From: Actinernus sp. WN-2022
Taxonomy: Eukaryota > Cnidaria > Anthozoa > Actiniaria > Actinernidae
Reading direction: 5' to 3'
Assembly: GCA_030867875.1 (NCBI GenBank)
Contig: JAOWCC010000936.1
Coordinates: 76,541,032 to 76,605,031 of the forward strand
DNA: 64,000 nt
Shown here: piece by piece, positions 49,801 through 56,759 of the stretch
Position numbering within the stretch: the first letter of the stretch is position 1
Layout of the letters: every line of letters starts with the position of its first letter
Position numbers and translations under genes: made by a program
Notes under the pieces: generated by a model
What the model was told of the DNA's origin: nothing
Seen by the model: the letters and a program-made list of their open reading frames with translations, nothing else
Database searches by the model: none

Positions 49801-52440
49801 TGAGCTTTAAACAATGCTTCCATGCGAACCTCCAACTTGCTACCTTCTATCTTTAAAGTTACGATATCGCTTCCAGTAACAAGCTGTGTTTGAAGATTGT
49901 TCAATTGTATCCTCCATTGACGCTTCGCGGAACGGTAACTTTCATGTAAGCGGTCAGCGAAATACTTCTTTCCCTTGTCAGTCATAATTCGTTGCCGCAC
50001 AGAAGTCTTAATATCTTCGTCAATTATTTTCGCGGCGGAGTAATCTCCCGTTATATCCATTAATTAGACTGATTCACAGATAGTGTTTCACTATAACTCC
50101 TGGACGTGTCGATTCGGAGTTATAGGCTGGTTCCAGGATTGACTACTGATGACTCGAAACATCTCTCGTCCATTATATTTATTTCAAGTCAACGTGAAAC
50201 TAAAGAAACAATAGTACATACGAATTACAGATTACAACGGTTGCGAATTAAAAAGAAAATGGTACAAAACAGAAAGACGCTTACCACTTTCCTGCCTTAA
50301 AGCCAATAACTCTATTTGTACATAAGTCCTCTCGTTGAACTCAGTTATTTAGACGTTGTACCACTATCGGTTCTCTCGTTGAACTCACGCGGCGTACAAA
50401 AGGGCGAAGATGCATAGAACAAGATATACTAAGCGAAATTTACATGATATTCGAGACGAAAAGTAAAATAAACGATGAACAAAGAAAATAACTTAGTTAC
50501 ATATACAAGGTCGGAGCGAAGGTATGTGAACATAGGTTACGTCATTAAAACAAAGGTAAGAAAATAACATTACGTAACAAAACAATGAAAACAAAACGGC
50601 TGCAATTACACCCTGATATTCCACCTTTCTCTCTTACCTTAGAGCTCTTTCACTTGTCATTGGTTTTGCACTCCTATTTTCTGTGTTCAATAATCTGTAC
50701 CTGCAAAACAATTAACCAAGTTCTATTTGATTATGGAAGTTTAGAACACGGCTAGGAACCATGCAAGTCCCATTATATTTCTTCAGCTCCTGTTATAAAC
50801 ATTAAAAACTCATTTTAAAGAAATTAATTATCACTACATGCAATCTTAGAAACCATTTCACAGCAGCTTAATAGACAGGAAACCATTTCACAGCAAGCTT
50901 TCTATTGGCTTTCATAAAACATGAAATGCTTTTTAATATAAATAGAAAATTCGATCATCAAAAGGTGTTCAGACGAAAATCCTATAAAATATTTATACAT
51001 TACTCTAAATTATGGGCCACAAGTGAATTTAAAAAAAAACACTTCCTCTTAAAAACAGCGAAAAGACAAAATTGGCAGAAATTCTGGAACCAATTTATTT
51101 AATTGTGACTATTTCTGCAGAGCCTAAGTTTTGTCAGTATTTTTAGCATAACTAGCGAACAACTTGAGTGTATATTCCAGGGTATTAATTGTGGCTCCAT
51201 AAGCAGCTGGAAATGTACGTGTACTGATGAGATGTCACGTAAGAACAAATGAAAATTCAAAGTTTCAATTTACACTATAAATTCATTAGGCTCCATCGAA
51301 ATTAACAAGTCAGTGCAAGTTTTGACTTCAGGAACCGTTCTCGGCGCGAAATTAATCAGTGCAAATGACTTAATAACACAAACTCATCTGACAAAACCCC
51401 ATATAAAATTAATCTGATAAAAAATATTATTACAAGTGTAATCACTGTACCTATTTAAACTTAACATTGCTAGTTCAGCTTTCTATTAAACTTGAAACTT
51501 GTAACAAAATAAACTTTAGTACTAGAAGGTCTATATCTTGATAAATTATAACAGTTTGCGATGTGTCTAGAAGTACCTTTCGAGTAAAAGGTCCAACACC
51601 TCGTGTACTTTTGCGAAGGCGCGAAAGGTAGTCAAGAAGGCAATAAGGTAACCCGGATCCATCTCATCTAAAGCAGCGTTACTTGGAGCAAGATTTTCTA
51701 CCAACTTCGCTAAGGTTCCAGCCTTAATTCTCCGTACACGCACTGTCTCCCACTGAAGATGTGAGACTGGCTCCTCGTCGATTCCATCCAAAGGCACTCG
51801 ATCACTACTTCGGTAGCGGACTTTCTTCAAAGAGACCTCATAGATCGCTCCTTCAGCCCTTTCTTCTCGAAAGAAGACCCTCTGAATGGTAAATTAAAGT
51901 AGTATATTAGCATAGCAGCTACTATTCTTGACAGTAGTCTCAGCACATGGTCAATAGATTGCGAAACGATGTGCTCCAGGTTTAATTCCAAGTGAAAAAT
52001 ATTAAGAAATAAATTTATTCGACACAAGGAAGCAATTGTTCCAGGAAACTTCAAAACTTCGTGAACTTTTCTTGTGTGATTCGTGCCAAACAAAAAGCTG
52101 CCAAAATAGGAAGAGATGTGTAAACAACCACAGACCAAGTGTCAGATCAGAACTGGAAAATAATTTCATCTCTTGAACCCGACGTCGCAGACTGCGATCT
52201 GGCGACGTTGGTGTTTTCTAGTAATTTGCTAGCCAGTTCAATGAATTTTACGGAATTAATCCAAGTCTGTCCTCTAACTTATGGTAGTACAACACAAATT
52301 GATGATATGAGATTATCTACAATACTCAGTAAAGAAAAGTTGTGTATCCCTTCGCAGGAAGCGCGGGAATATCGCTAACTTGCACCAAAGTTTACCTGTG
52401 GTGAAGATTGCAAATGCTGAAGCTTCGGTGCAGCTTTCAT
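22821..52440 (-). CDS. RALGDS: RalGDS-family guanine nucleotide exchange factor (17 coding exons)
   Basis: Exons, 5' to 3' on the minus strand: 52440-52396, 51881-51577, 50700-50638, 40147-39954, 39313-39162, 37713-37489, 35771-35668, 35062-34978, 33468-33379, 31377-31291, 30844-30812, 28895-28771, 28422-28351, 25641-25521, 25065-24784, 23815-23707, 22915-22821. Splice sites are GT-AG, phases close, and the sum is 2187 nt (728 aa). Domain order REM, CDC25/RasGEF, Ser-rich linker and RA matches RalGDS/RGL proteins, which take GTP-bound Ras through the RA domain and activate RalA/B by nucleotide exchange. The start is the first ATG in frame (52440), but the frame stays open upstream to 52563, so an earlier start or 5' exon is possible. 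Which RalGDS/RGL paralogue it matches is unresolved. Confidence 0.93.
23302..23362. repeat. Short tandem repeat, GTACACGGTAAAGC-like unit
   Basis: Four degenerate copies of a 14-16-bp unit lie in RalGDS intron 16, next to a purine-rich hairpin fragment (23215-23300). Confidence 0.65.
24024..24399. mobile_element. MITE with about 120-bp inverted repeats and TA flanks
   Basis: The left arm begins CTGCTATTTTCAGTTGAGCG and the right arm ends with the reverse complement. TA dinucleotides flank both sides (24022-24023, 24400-24401), as for Tc1/mariner-type elements. The arms are imperfect and run inward to TGTTGTCAAC. It lies in RalGDS intron 15. Confidence 0.75.
24636..24700. mobile_element. 65-bp TAGCCTG-type transposon
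   Basis: It begins TAGCCTGCTACACCA and ends TGGTATAGCAGACTA, an inverted repeat with two mismatches. Flanks GGCCACGGC (24627-24635) and AGCCACGGC (24701-24709) form a 9-bp duplication with one mismatch. It lies in RalGDS intron 15, about 80 bp downstream of the exon 15 donor. Confidence 0.65.
25177..25360. mobile_element. Short MITE with TTTGAAGGTAACCAAGCCT ends
   Basis: About 20-bp inverted ends enclose about 145 bp with no coding content. A second internal palindrome (CCTCCGATGTATGGAGG) lies near the left end. It is in the intron between RalGDS exons 14 and 15. Confidence 0.65.
26740..28022 (+). pseudogene. Decayed tyrosine-recombinase transposon (Crypton/DIRS-like)
   Basis: Pieces in shifting frames form one decayed protein: a Cys-rich head ([19 protein letters not shown]), a core with [48 protein letters not shown], then [13 protein letters not shown] and [19 protein letters not shown]. 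The HxxR box in HSFRCGSA and the overall order fit eukaryotic tyrosine recombinases. Several stops and frameshifts interrupt it, so it is dead. It lies antisense to the host gene in RalGDS intron 13. The element type (Crypton versus DIRS) is not settled. Confidence 0.7.
28529..28651. mobile_element. 123-bp palindromic MITE, copy 2 (8-bp target duplication)
   Basis: Same sequence family and same length as 18844-18966, with the central loop in the opposite orientation. It is flanked by an exact 8-bp repeat GCTTTTTC (28521-28528 and 28652-28659). It sits inside the 348-bp intron between RalGDS exons 12 and 13, making up a third of that intron. Confidence 0.92.
28958..29225. mobile_element. MITE with CCGTATTTCCCCGATTAAGC ends and TA duplication
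   Basis: The inverted ends are rich in TTAAGCGCC motifs. TA flanks both sides (28956-28957 and 29226-29227), suggesting a Tc1/mariner-type insertion. A C-run of about 14 nt occurs inside. It lies just upstream of RalGDS exon 12. Confidence 0.75.
29236..29505 (+). mobile_element. tRNA-derived SINE
   Basis: The head has box A TAGCTCAGTGG and box B GGATTCAAACC at tRNA spacing, followed by about 200 bp of tRNA-unrelated body. The 3' end runs straight into TTGACTTTGACTATGAC, the start of the hexamer array. It lies in RalGDS intron 11, antisense to the gene. Confidence 0.75.
29506..29924. repeat. Hexanucleotide array (TTGACY/ATGACY), about 70 units
   Basis: There are about 420 bp of six-base units of the form WTGACY with no length change. 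It directly continues the 3' tail of the adjacent SINE. The long ORFs seen on both strands (Thr-Met/Thr-Leu and Val-Lys/Val-Met repeats) follow from this periodicity and are not genes. Confidence 0.95.
30589..30768. repeat. 26-bp minisatellite, about 6-7 copies
   Basis: The unit AATGAGCTAAATCTATTGTT plus ATGGCT degenerates toward its left edge. It ends about 44 bp from the 33-nt RalGDS exon, on its intron 11 (donor) side. Confidence 0.85.
31193..31241. repeat. 10-bp repeat GGGACAAGCA, about 5 copies
   Basis: Five near-identical decamers lie in the intron after RalGDS exon 10. Confidence 0.85.
31529..31609. repeat. Hairpin: AAGTCGAACTCGCTT inverted repeat
   Basis: A 15-bp arm and its reverse complement are separated by about 50 bp. 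Just upstream is a perfect palindrome, CATTTGTTGATCAACAAATG (about 31445-31464). Probably parts of one degraded element in RalGDS intron 9. Confidence 0.5.
32520..33272. repeat. 24-bp GC-rich minisatellite, about 31 copies
   Basis: The unit CGCGCCCCCTAGCCTCAGTG plus ATCC repeats for about 750 bp in RalGDS intron 9, ending about 105 bp from the exon 9 donor. Copies differ mainly by GCGCG/GCACG and CCTCAG/CCTTAG changes. It is far richer in G+C and CpG than its surroundings. Confidence 0.96.
35353..35472. mobile_element. 120-bp MITE with CTACAACTACCAGAATCC ends
   Basis: Perfect inverted ends of about 22 bp, with TA on both sides (35351-35352 and 35473-35474). Tc1/mariner-type footprint. In RalGDS intron 7, between exons 7 and 8. 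Confidence 0.8.
36302..36570. mobile_element. Long palindrome, two arms of about 111 bp
   Basis: The left arm (36302-36413) and right arm (36459-36569) are almost perfect reverse complements with a loop of about 45 bp. The ends read ATAGTCCAGTTTCG / CGAAACTGGACTAT; if the element is GTCCAG...CTGGAC, the target duplication would be TA. There is no coding content. RalGDS intron 6. Confidence 0.85.
36847..37375. mobile_element. Element with ACACCGCGGCAAAA inverted ends
   Basis: Left ACACCGCGGCAAAA and right TTTTGCCGCGGTGT bound about 530 bp. The right part (GTGAGTTTACTAAGTTATA and AGAGCCTTCGTTCTTTCGGC) recurs in the zinc-finger intron near 7360 and 9270, where about 1.9 kb separates the two blocks. 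Direct repeats containing CTTATAAAATAGACTCAATA-like sequence flank the element. Confidence 0.55.
37767..37788 (+). repeat. 22-nt G-run beside the RalGDS exon 6 acceptor
   Basis: An uninterrupted G22 lies 54 bp from the start of exon 37713-37489. On the coding strand it is a C-run just upstream of the 3' splice site. Other G/C runs in the window are at 14167, 18528, 29013, 30206 and 53830. Confidence 0.9.
40669..40735. repeat. TTA trinucleotide-rich microsatellite
   Basis: Interrupted (TTA)n; a related ATA-rich stretch follows a poly-A at about 40950-40985. Both are in RalGDS intron 3. Confidence 0.8.
42595..43113 (-). repeat. BEL/Pao 3' LTR (519 bp)
   Basis: On the minus strand it starts TGTAATTGCAGCC and ends GGAGTTATA. 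A polyadenylation signal AATAAA lies at 42681-42686 (minus). A 15-bp direct repeat CTCTCGTTGAACTCA occurs twice inside, about 45 bp apart. Confidence 0.95.
43305..50060 (-). CDS. BEL/Pao gag-pol polyprotein, 2251 aa, intact
   Basis: Approximate residues: 1-140 charged coiled-coil-like region; 140-205 Ser/His/Arg-rich; 263-334 a nine-residue repeat (HGQPVLTAS) of about seven copies; 520-700 gag-like DUF1759 region; 806 zinc knuckle (CFACLQPGH); 905 aspartic protease ([11 protein letters not shown]17 type); 1180-1400 reverse transcriptase with FYVDDGL as the catalytic motif; 1537 RNase H ([10 protein letters not shown]); 1867-1910 integrase zinc-binding HHCC; 1940-2050 integrase core ([21 protein letters not shown]); 2155-2195 C-terminal DUF5641. 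This is the standard BEL/Pao order, with no stop or frameshift. Gag and pol are one frame, so the polyprotein must be cut by its own protease. The first ATG (50060) was taken as start. No envelope-like ORF is seen. Confidence 0.95.
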   Translation of the reverse strand: MDITGDYSAAKIIDEDIKTSVRQRIMTDKGKKYFADRLHESYRSAKRQWRIQLNNLQTQLVTGSDIVTLKIEGSKLEVRMEALFKAQEAMESNLESEAEKDRLFESIEEFSKENVAMLCKLKEKLEYLETDLRSTRARSSVSHASSHANSHATTHRSRSGSSRINASSGETSSRASSHATAHRSRSGSGSSRVYNSSRETHREKLKSLEKSIEALKAKIGMKEDSIPEGPPTKLGSEEHLQKYLDYQLAYTNSMSHVTESLPDLEHGQPVLTASHGQPVLTASHGQPVLTASHGQPVLTASHGQPVLTASHGQPVLTALHGQPVLTSSRGQLVLTASRTQHVLTATPDISERPLVLDSASNPLITSLMVPDTAACQLLIPDCTRQLLLTSAQQSLVPEDTPRLLSPDTVRQAPVPDIANRPLVSDSARSPLVSDTVRQQLHSDAVHRSLPPGPACQPLLSNVTILQQPPLQSQLNPSAADFKPIHEYVTPTTPPLDSTSQLIEIVRMLAENQGQARLPLPEPGIFTGDLLQYPAWLQAFESLIESRVTKSSERLHYLRKYVDKEALEAVNGFIFINGEDSYEQAKGMLSKRFGDPFAVAAAFRQKLDAWPKISSGDVKGLRKYADFLTHCEKAMAKIDSLKALNDDQENKKMISKLPQWIINRWSRSVYEYKEMMGQFPPFKKFVKFLVKEADIACDPVFSTSKNTEQKKTIKDIIERFTKPSRLQGSRVLATASTNTLSNETRDTGSKGYNTPTRSNQDKRSKETAQVFTCSLCAKKHELDICKEFLKMTVDERKNFASEKRLCFACLQPGHISMYCIKRSTCNTCQRLHPTSLHEDFEKRARIRAISNKDSTNESSENKPEATTATSRCTKMENAVKDETLCLIVPVWLSHNNNPERTILVYAVLDDQSDTTFVKNKTLKQLGIEGQNTQLSLSTMHGENELIDCKKIRGLAVQDLNKQVAIQLPKAFSRDSIPAKRSQIPSPDSARQWPHCEQIADQLMSPRDDIEVGLLIGSDCPRAIMPREVIPGDEHSPYALKTDLGWGIIGKSTKNYIEVDDEDSIGVSHRIIACEVLGDPLSTQRSSSHFSLRTRTKEIINPFQINRMFEMDFSERETDEKELSRDEKKFLKIMEDGIHQRPDGHYEMPLPFREEIPKLPNNKSLALHRVSKLKQRLERDETYRRQYVTAMTDVIDRGYAEKIPENAIGREEGKIWYIPHHGVFHTRKPNKLRVVYDCSAKYKGESLNGHLLPGPDLTNTLIGVLLRFRKEPYAFICDIEGMFHQFKVDEEFRDFLRFYWWENGNTKKELCEYRMNVHLFGATSSPGCSNFGLKKTASDYGDKISSKAANFIQNDFYVDDGLKSLSTEEETITLIRDSIEICSKGGLRLHKFISNSRKVIETIPTEDRAKGLKDLDLEHSELPLERALGIQWCVEVDEFQFRIVLQDKPLTRRGILSTVSSLYDPLGFVAPIILVGKRILQELCRVKADWDDSVSEDIQMRWERWRNDLSALQDMGIKRCYKPVEFGRVTSLELHHFSDASSKGYGQCSYLRFVNDQDQVHCAFVFGKARVAPLKPITIPRLELAAALISTKVSAMLRRELGDIRITAETFWTDSQVVLGYIANDTRRFHVFVANRIQQIRDLSSPKQWKYVTTKENPADVASRGLSGQEIGKSQWLTGPQFLWNSKIPQEDEECCDRTVSEEDPEVKKVRVLSTQGTEVKMASMLDRLQYFSDWKRAKKAIAACLKLKNRLRMRSSKCLQQPITIEEYVEAERVILKLVQEEAFAKEIKILRAIARKNGIVSREQVGERRETMKRTSSLFRLDPFLDEHGLLRVGGRIKRSQMSNEIKHPVILPRKNHVTKLIVRYQHERIKHQGRGITLNALRSSGYWVIGGSSAVSNYISDCITCRKLRGQVQEQKMADLPEDRFEQAPPFSYSAVDYFGPWIIKEGRKEIKRYGVLFTCMACRAIHLETANSLDTASFINALRRFLARRGPIRQLRSDRGTNFVGAKTELQEAFDKMNQKSIEEFLKRRNCDWFKFKMNPPYASHMGGAWERQIRTVRSILATLLDEAGHQLNDEALRTLMCEAETIVNSRPLTAQNLCSPHCPEPLTPNHLLTLKTEILLPPPGEFQRLDLYASKRWRRVQFLANEFWKRWKGEYIQSLQERPKWNRPRRNLKVGDVVIIKDENAPRNLWRIARVYETFIDKDGLVRKVKITMAERSTHGRKPAFSVLERPIHKLVLLLKVEEQESTA
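50092..50610 (-). repeat. BEL/Pao 5' LTR (519 bp)
   Basis: It matches the 3' LTR with a constant offset of 7497 bp and no difference seen. It brings an AATAAA (50178-50183, minus) in the same orientation as RalGDS, 27 bp plus one LTR body downstream of exon 3. Confidence 0.95.
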
Positions 52441-53240
52441 ATTCCTACAGTTTAGAGCTCGGTCCTTCCAATGGCTTTTCTTCGAAGCAATGACAAATAA
52501 TAGAGGTTTAGGTCCTCCATGATCAGAGTTTAAGGAATCAGAGCTCTCAGTAAAGGGTACAATTCAACCACACTGCGGGATTCTATAATTTCTAGGCTGA
52601 AGGTAAACAGATTCCTCAGCCTCCGACGTCACCGGAAATAGAAAGCTACTTCCGTTACGTTTGAAGCATCGACATGCGCAGTTGTTCACCAAGCAAATTA
52701 ATGAAAACTATTTAGAAATATATTTATGATTGCTTCCAACAGAGAAAAAAGGAACTACCTTAGGTAGCTAGCTTTTCGTTTTTATTCAGTCTACTATTAT
52801 TATTGGACTCCCACTCATGTAGAAGTCTTTTTACAAGTGCCAATAAATTAAACAATCGCTTTCGCGTCTGTCTGGCTACATTTGGTAGGCAGGCAGATGT
52901 TAGACGATACAACTGCGCATAAACCGTAAACTGACCGTAAATTGACCAAGACTTCTTTTTTGTACTTTAGGAATAACTTTCCTGTACAATTTTATACGAG
53001 GGGCTTAACAGACTTTAAGTATTTCTGCATTCAAAAATCGAAAACAAATTATTAATATCGAAATTATGAAATGTAGTATAATGGTCTGGATGTTAAGGAA
53101 ATATTTTTAAAACCGGGGCCTATTTAAACTTTCTGTATCTAAAACTATGACTCAGTGCCTTCGTGAAAAACTGTTAAGTCACTTGAGAAAAGAACTCAGA
53201 AAAATCTCACGTCTGATCTGTGCTTTATCGATCGCTTTTT

Positions 53241-53444
53241 GATCAAATCGAAACATCAACATCCGCCCCCCCCCATGCCCGGCAACCCCCCGGGCATTTG
53301 GAACCCACGGAAATATTAGGCGATCAAATGCCCCTACCCCCGGCCGGGACATACTTGTGACACCGCATTTTGTTTTTAAATATTCGTAGGCAATGTACGT
53401 TCATATAATACAGCACATGGGGATGTTGATGTTTCGATTTGATC
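53241..53444. mobile_element. MITE with GATCAAATCGAAACATCAAC ends
   Basis: 24-bp near-perfect inverted ends surround a C/G-rich interior with CCCCCCGGGCATTTG. No coding content; target duplication unclear. Confidence 0.75.
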
Positions 53445-53786
53445 GGTAGATTACAAGTCGCTCCATGATGAACCTACCCTGCAAGATTACTCTGCAAGCG
53501 CAAGCGGCAACTAGCTAGACACATCAGTTACGTTATTGAAATCTCCGCCAAACCCAGAGACATACAGGAACAGTTGTTATTGTAGGCCTATATGAATGGA
53601 ATAATTTGCCCAATTACATAATTAAAAGTAGTAATTCAAGAAGTGACTTAAGTGATCATATCGATTACCCCTTATTTTCTCTATCAATTCCAAACCTGCC
53701 GGCATGCCCATACCCCCTCCGTGTACCAAGCAAACGGGTGTCACAGGGGAGAGATATTTTCTAAAGCAACTTCCCGTAAACAGTCG

Positions 53787-53945
53787 GTATAACTCAGTTG
53801 ACACTAGCGCTAGCCTGCGAATACACCCGTGGGGGGGGGGGGGGGGTATAACTCAGTTGACACTAGCGCTAGCCTGCGAATACACCCGTAGGGAGGGGGG
53901 GTATAACTCAGTTGACACTAGCGCTAGCCTGCGAATACAGCCGTC
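53787..53945. repeat. Three-copy tandem repeat, about 53 bp, separated by G-runs
   Basis: Each copy reads GTATAACTCAGTTGACACTA then GCGCTAGCCTGCGAATACA; copies are joined by G-runs of different length. The last copy leads into a short palindrome closing with TATCCGCAGGCTA, so it contains another TAGCCTGC end. Confidence 0.9.
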
Positions 53946-54219
53946 TCGCATCGGGAGCCACAATCACTGAATGGCTGTATCCGCAGGCTAATTTGACACT
54001 GGCAACTGTCTTTTACAGACTGAAAATGCGGACGAATACAGTTCGCTTTCAGACTAAGCCCATTCATCCTCGAACTTTCAAGCGTGCGGACTGATTATAA
54101 AGTGTCGTCTGACCATAATTTACTAGCTAGTTCCTGTGCGGTTTTCATACACTTGGGCGGGGCCATGGTCGTCGCCAGCACTTGGTAAGGGGGTTCGTTT
54201 ATTGAATCGGTGGTTTACG

Positions 54220-54385
54220 AGGCCACGATAGCCGAGTCTCTAGCCGTAAATGTTTTAAATTCTAACTATCGGAGATGCATCTTCCAGCGATTTGAGCAAA
54301 TTCAACTCACATATGGCGCAGGGGAATCGAACCTGGGCAACAGAGGTGAAAGGCGAAACGCTTAACCACTGCGCCATCCTGGCTT
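54220..54385 (-). mobile_element. tRNA-derived SINE
   Basis: On the minus strand box A TGGCGCAGTGG is followed by a perfect box B, GGTTCGATTCC, at tRNA spacing. Acceptor-stem halves do not pair, and a body of about 90 bp follows. Not a functional tRNA gene. Confidence 0.7.
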
Positions 54386-55331
54386 ACCTTCTAGTCTGAG
54401 ACTGGAACTAGTATGGTGCAAGTTATTTGCGCTTTGATAACTGCGCTGATCTGAAACGAGACAAGAGTTAGAGTTGCAAAACGAGAGAATGGCAGTGTCA
54501 AGAGCCCATAACCAAGAGCGAGAATCTCCCATACTACCTCAATGCTACGGCATTTTCACAAGTTAAGTTATTTTTAGAACGGATTCCCGCTATTATTGGG
54601 TTGCAATTATTCCTATGGGAATAAAATCACAAAAGCGTAGGAGACGTGTTGTTGGTATAACAAAAGAAGCTAATTAGGCATCTTTTGTTCCGCCACGGGT
54701 GTAACCCACTACTTGGCGGCAAAAATAGCCCAACTTGTGAAAACGCCGTAGCATCTGTATAAGAGATATGGACGCTCTTGGTTATGGTCTCTTGTCTTGG
54801 TATGTCACTTATACATGGGAAAACTAGTCTCTGTGATAAGGGCTGCTTCTGTGGGGAATTAGACAGACGAATTGCCACTGCACCACTAATTCTCCCAGGG
54901 CAGATGGCATAATCGGCGGTTAACTAGAAAAGGTTCGACAGAAAAATTCCCTGGGTTCCCTGCCGAGGATACAATTCCATCAGGAGTATCACTGTTTCGT
55001 TTTTAAACAGTACCGATCGAAGAAACTTATTAAGTAATTTTCCTCTAGCCTTTTCATTATTTTAGCTTTCAGCTTGGTTATTTATGTTTTACACTGTGTA
55101 GGCCAGTCTAATTTGTTTGTTTCTTTTGTTTTTCCTATTCTTTAGGGTAGTGGCAGACATGGCTGAGGCTTGTCTTCACGTAACCACGCGAGCTGATACG
55201 TTTTACATAATATCTCGTATTCACGCTCATTCAAATATTTTTTTAACAAAACAGCAAAGGAGGAAGTATATAGTTTCATCAATTTTATTAAAACGATATT
55301 CAGATAAATATAACAACGGTTAAGCGCTGTA

Positions 55332-55565
55332 CCTTATTACACTTAATTTTCGCGTCACTTTAAATTTGCGTTTTTCGCGATTTTAAAAAAATCCCGAAAT
55401 TAAAGTGACGCGAAAATTAAGTGACCACACATATGAGCTTAAAGTGAAATATACGCGCTTTAATGGACGTTTTGAGTTCACAAAATCGCGAAAATTAAGT
55501 GTCGCGAAATATGGCCATCCAAAAATCGCGAAAATTTGATGTCGCGAAAATGAAGTGTAATAAGG
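55332..55565. mobile_element. MITE with CCTTATTACACTTAATTTTC ends and TA duplication
   Basis: Inverted ends plus repeated internal TCGCGAAAATTAAGTG motifs in both orientations. TA at 55330-55331 and 55566-55567. AT-rich, non-coding. Confidence 0.8.
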
Positions 55566-55911
55566 TAGTTATTCTCCAAAATATGTATTTTATGAAACTA
55601 AAAAGTGATGAATGTGTTGCCTCAGCAAGAACAAATTAACTTAACCATAATCCCGATCAAATCAGGCGCTGAGACAAGTCTAATTTTTACGATAAATGAC
55701 ATTGTATACGCCATTCATTGACACCTTTAAAAGACACTTGTAAATTACTTGCCATCACCATTCCTCACGCACAGTGTGAAAATATGATTTAAAAACTTAT
55801 TTTTATTCATTGATCAGTCTGCAGTTCCCAGTCATGATAAACGTTTGCTATTGGTTTCGTCCGTTCTTAGCGGTAAACTACGACCTGCCGAGATACTTAC
55901 AGTGCGAACTA

Positions 55912-56150
55912 CTGTAACCAGGGTCACTTAGACAACTAAAACTAAACACATTGCAATACGAAATGAAAGCATTCCAGCTTACAAATCGTATCCTCATTCA
56001 AAACACTTTGACTTCAGTACCAGTCCAACAAATTCGTCTTTTACCGGATCGAAGCTTTGGTAAGTTGAAATGCTATTCAATGTACTAGCGACACTGATTG
56101 GCTCAAATACCCGTAAGTGGACTATATAATGCTTTGTTTTCGTTCTACAA
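55912..56150. repeat. Diverged copy of the repeat at 9736-9925
   Basis: Shares TGAAATGCTATT, GACACTGATTGGCTCAAAT and GCTTTGTTTTCGTTCT, in the same order as the copy in the zinc-finger intron. The left end CTGTAACCAGGGTCACTTAG is intact; the right end is not recognisable. Confidence 0.6.
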
Positions 56151-56404
56151 TAGTATTAAACGTTATCAGAAAACTAATCACGGAATTAGTTACTGCATAT
56201 AGCACTGAATTCTTATTCTAGTTGAAAGATATTAAGAAAATAAGCACACACGAAGTCATATCGAAACTCTTGTCCCCCTGTTAACTCATGCAGTTACTTG
56301 GCACAGTTAAGTTCTATCGACGGGCTATTTGCATTAACTGATTGTCAGTAAAGCGATTTTCGATTGAGTGTCGTCGTGAAACCAAAACTAAAGTAATCAC
56401 AGAG

Positions 56405-56540
56405 CCAATCACTGGAGCAAGTGAAAACGCAATGAGCCAATCACGAGCAAGTAAAAACGCAATGAGCCAATCACGAGCAAGTAAAAACGCAATGAGCCAA
56501 TCACGAGCAAGTAAAACCACAATGAGCCAATCACGAACTG
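56405..56540. repeat. 30-bp tandem repeat containing CCAAT motifs
   Basis: About four and a half units of GAGCCAATCACGAGCAAGTA plus AAAACGCAAT lie about 220 bp downstream of the T-box stop codon. Each unit carries one CCAAT box. Related single copies lie on each side. Confidence 0.85.
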
Positions 56541-56759
56541 AAGTAATTCGGGATTGATTTTACTTGAACCAATCACGAGGAAAAGTAAACGCAATCGTGG
56601 ATAACTCTCGCTAGAGCTAAAAATGTTTAGTTTTAGTTTAGAACTTGACTGGCAATTACAATACAACTTCAAAGCCAATAGAAAAGCTAAGCGAACGCAA
56701 AGCCAAAGCAATCACCTAATTACTTTTGACACTCAATCGGAAACCGCTCCGATTGTCTT

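Larger units (their letters stand above)
42595..50610 (-). mobile_element. Full-length BEL/Pao LTR retrotransposon
   Basis: The element is 8016 bp, read on the minus strand. The LTRs are 50610-50092 (5') and 43113-42595 (3'), each 519 bp and identical wherever I compared them. The flanking 5-bp repeat CCCTG is exact (42590-42594 and 50611-50615). One uninterrupted gag-pol ORF fills the interior. A purine-rich tract (TTTAGGAGAGCCA) precedes the 3' LTR. The sequence after the 5' LTR starts GTGAAACACTATC and lacks the usual TGG of a tRNA primer site. Identical LTRs and an intact ORF mean a very recent insertion. It lies in RalGDS intron 3 in the gene's orientation. Confidence 0.96.
39954..51881 (-). 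other. RALGDS: RalGDS REM (RasGEF N-terminal) domain exons 2-4
   Basis: Residues of about 45-205 come from exons 51881-51577, 50700-50638 and 40147-39954. Family landmarks include [33 protein letters not shown] and WLEQFSSDF. The 63-nt middle exon encodes the loop after LLLERY. It is phase-symmetric, so skipping it keeps the frame and removes 21 residues. The REM domain packs on and stabilises the catalytic domain. The intron between the second and third of these exons contains the BEL element. Confidence 0.92.
52600..56759. other. Intergenic region between T-box 3' end and RalGDS 5' end
   Basis: No exon is recognised. It holds two MITEs (53241-53444, 55332-55565), a 53-bp triplication with G-runs (53787-53945), a tRNA-derived SINE (54220-54385), a dispersed repeat (55912-56150) and a 30-bp CCAAT-containing tandem repeat (56405-56540). 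The stretches 52600-53230 (probable RalGDS promoter side) and 54400-55320 show nothing I can name. Confidence 0.6.

Noticed and set aside
39954..51881. Direct splicing of RalGDS exon 51577 to 40147
   Set aside because: It is in frame but drops the loop after LLLER(Y). The 63-nt exon 50700-50638, with good splice sites and matching phase, restores it. Skipping may still occur as an isoform.
54316..54385. Functional tRNA gene
   Set aside because: Boxes A and B are good, but the acceptor stem does not pair and a SINE body follows. The same applies to 15527-15585, 20966-21030, 29236-29307 and 62659-62706.
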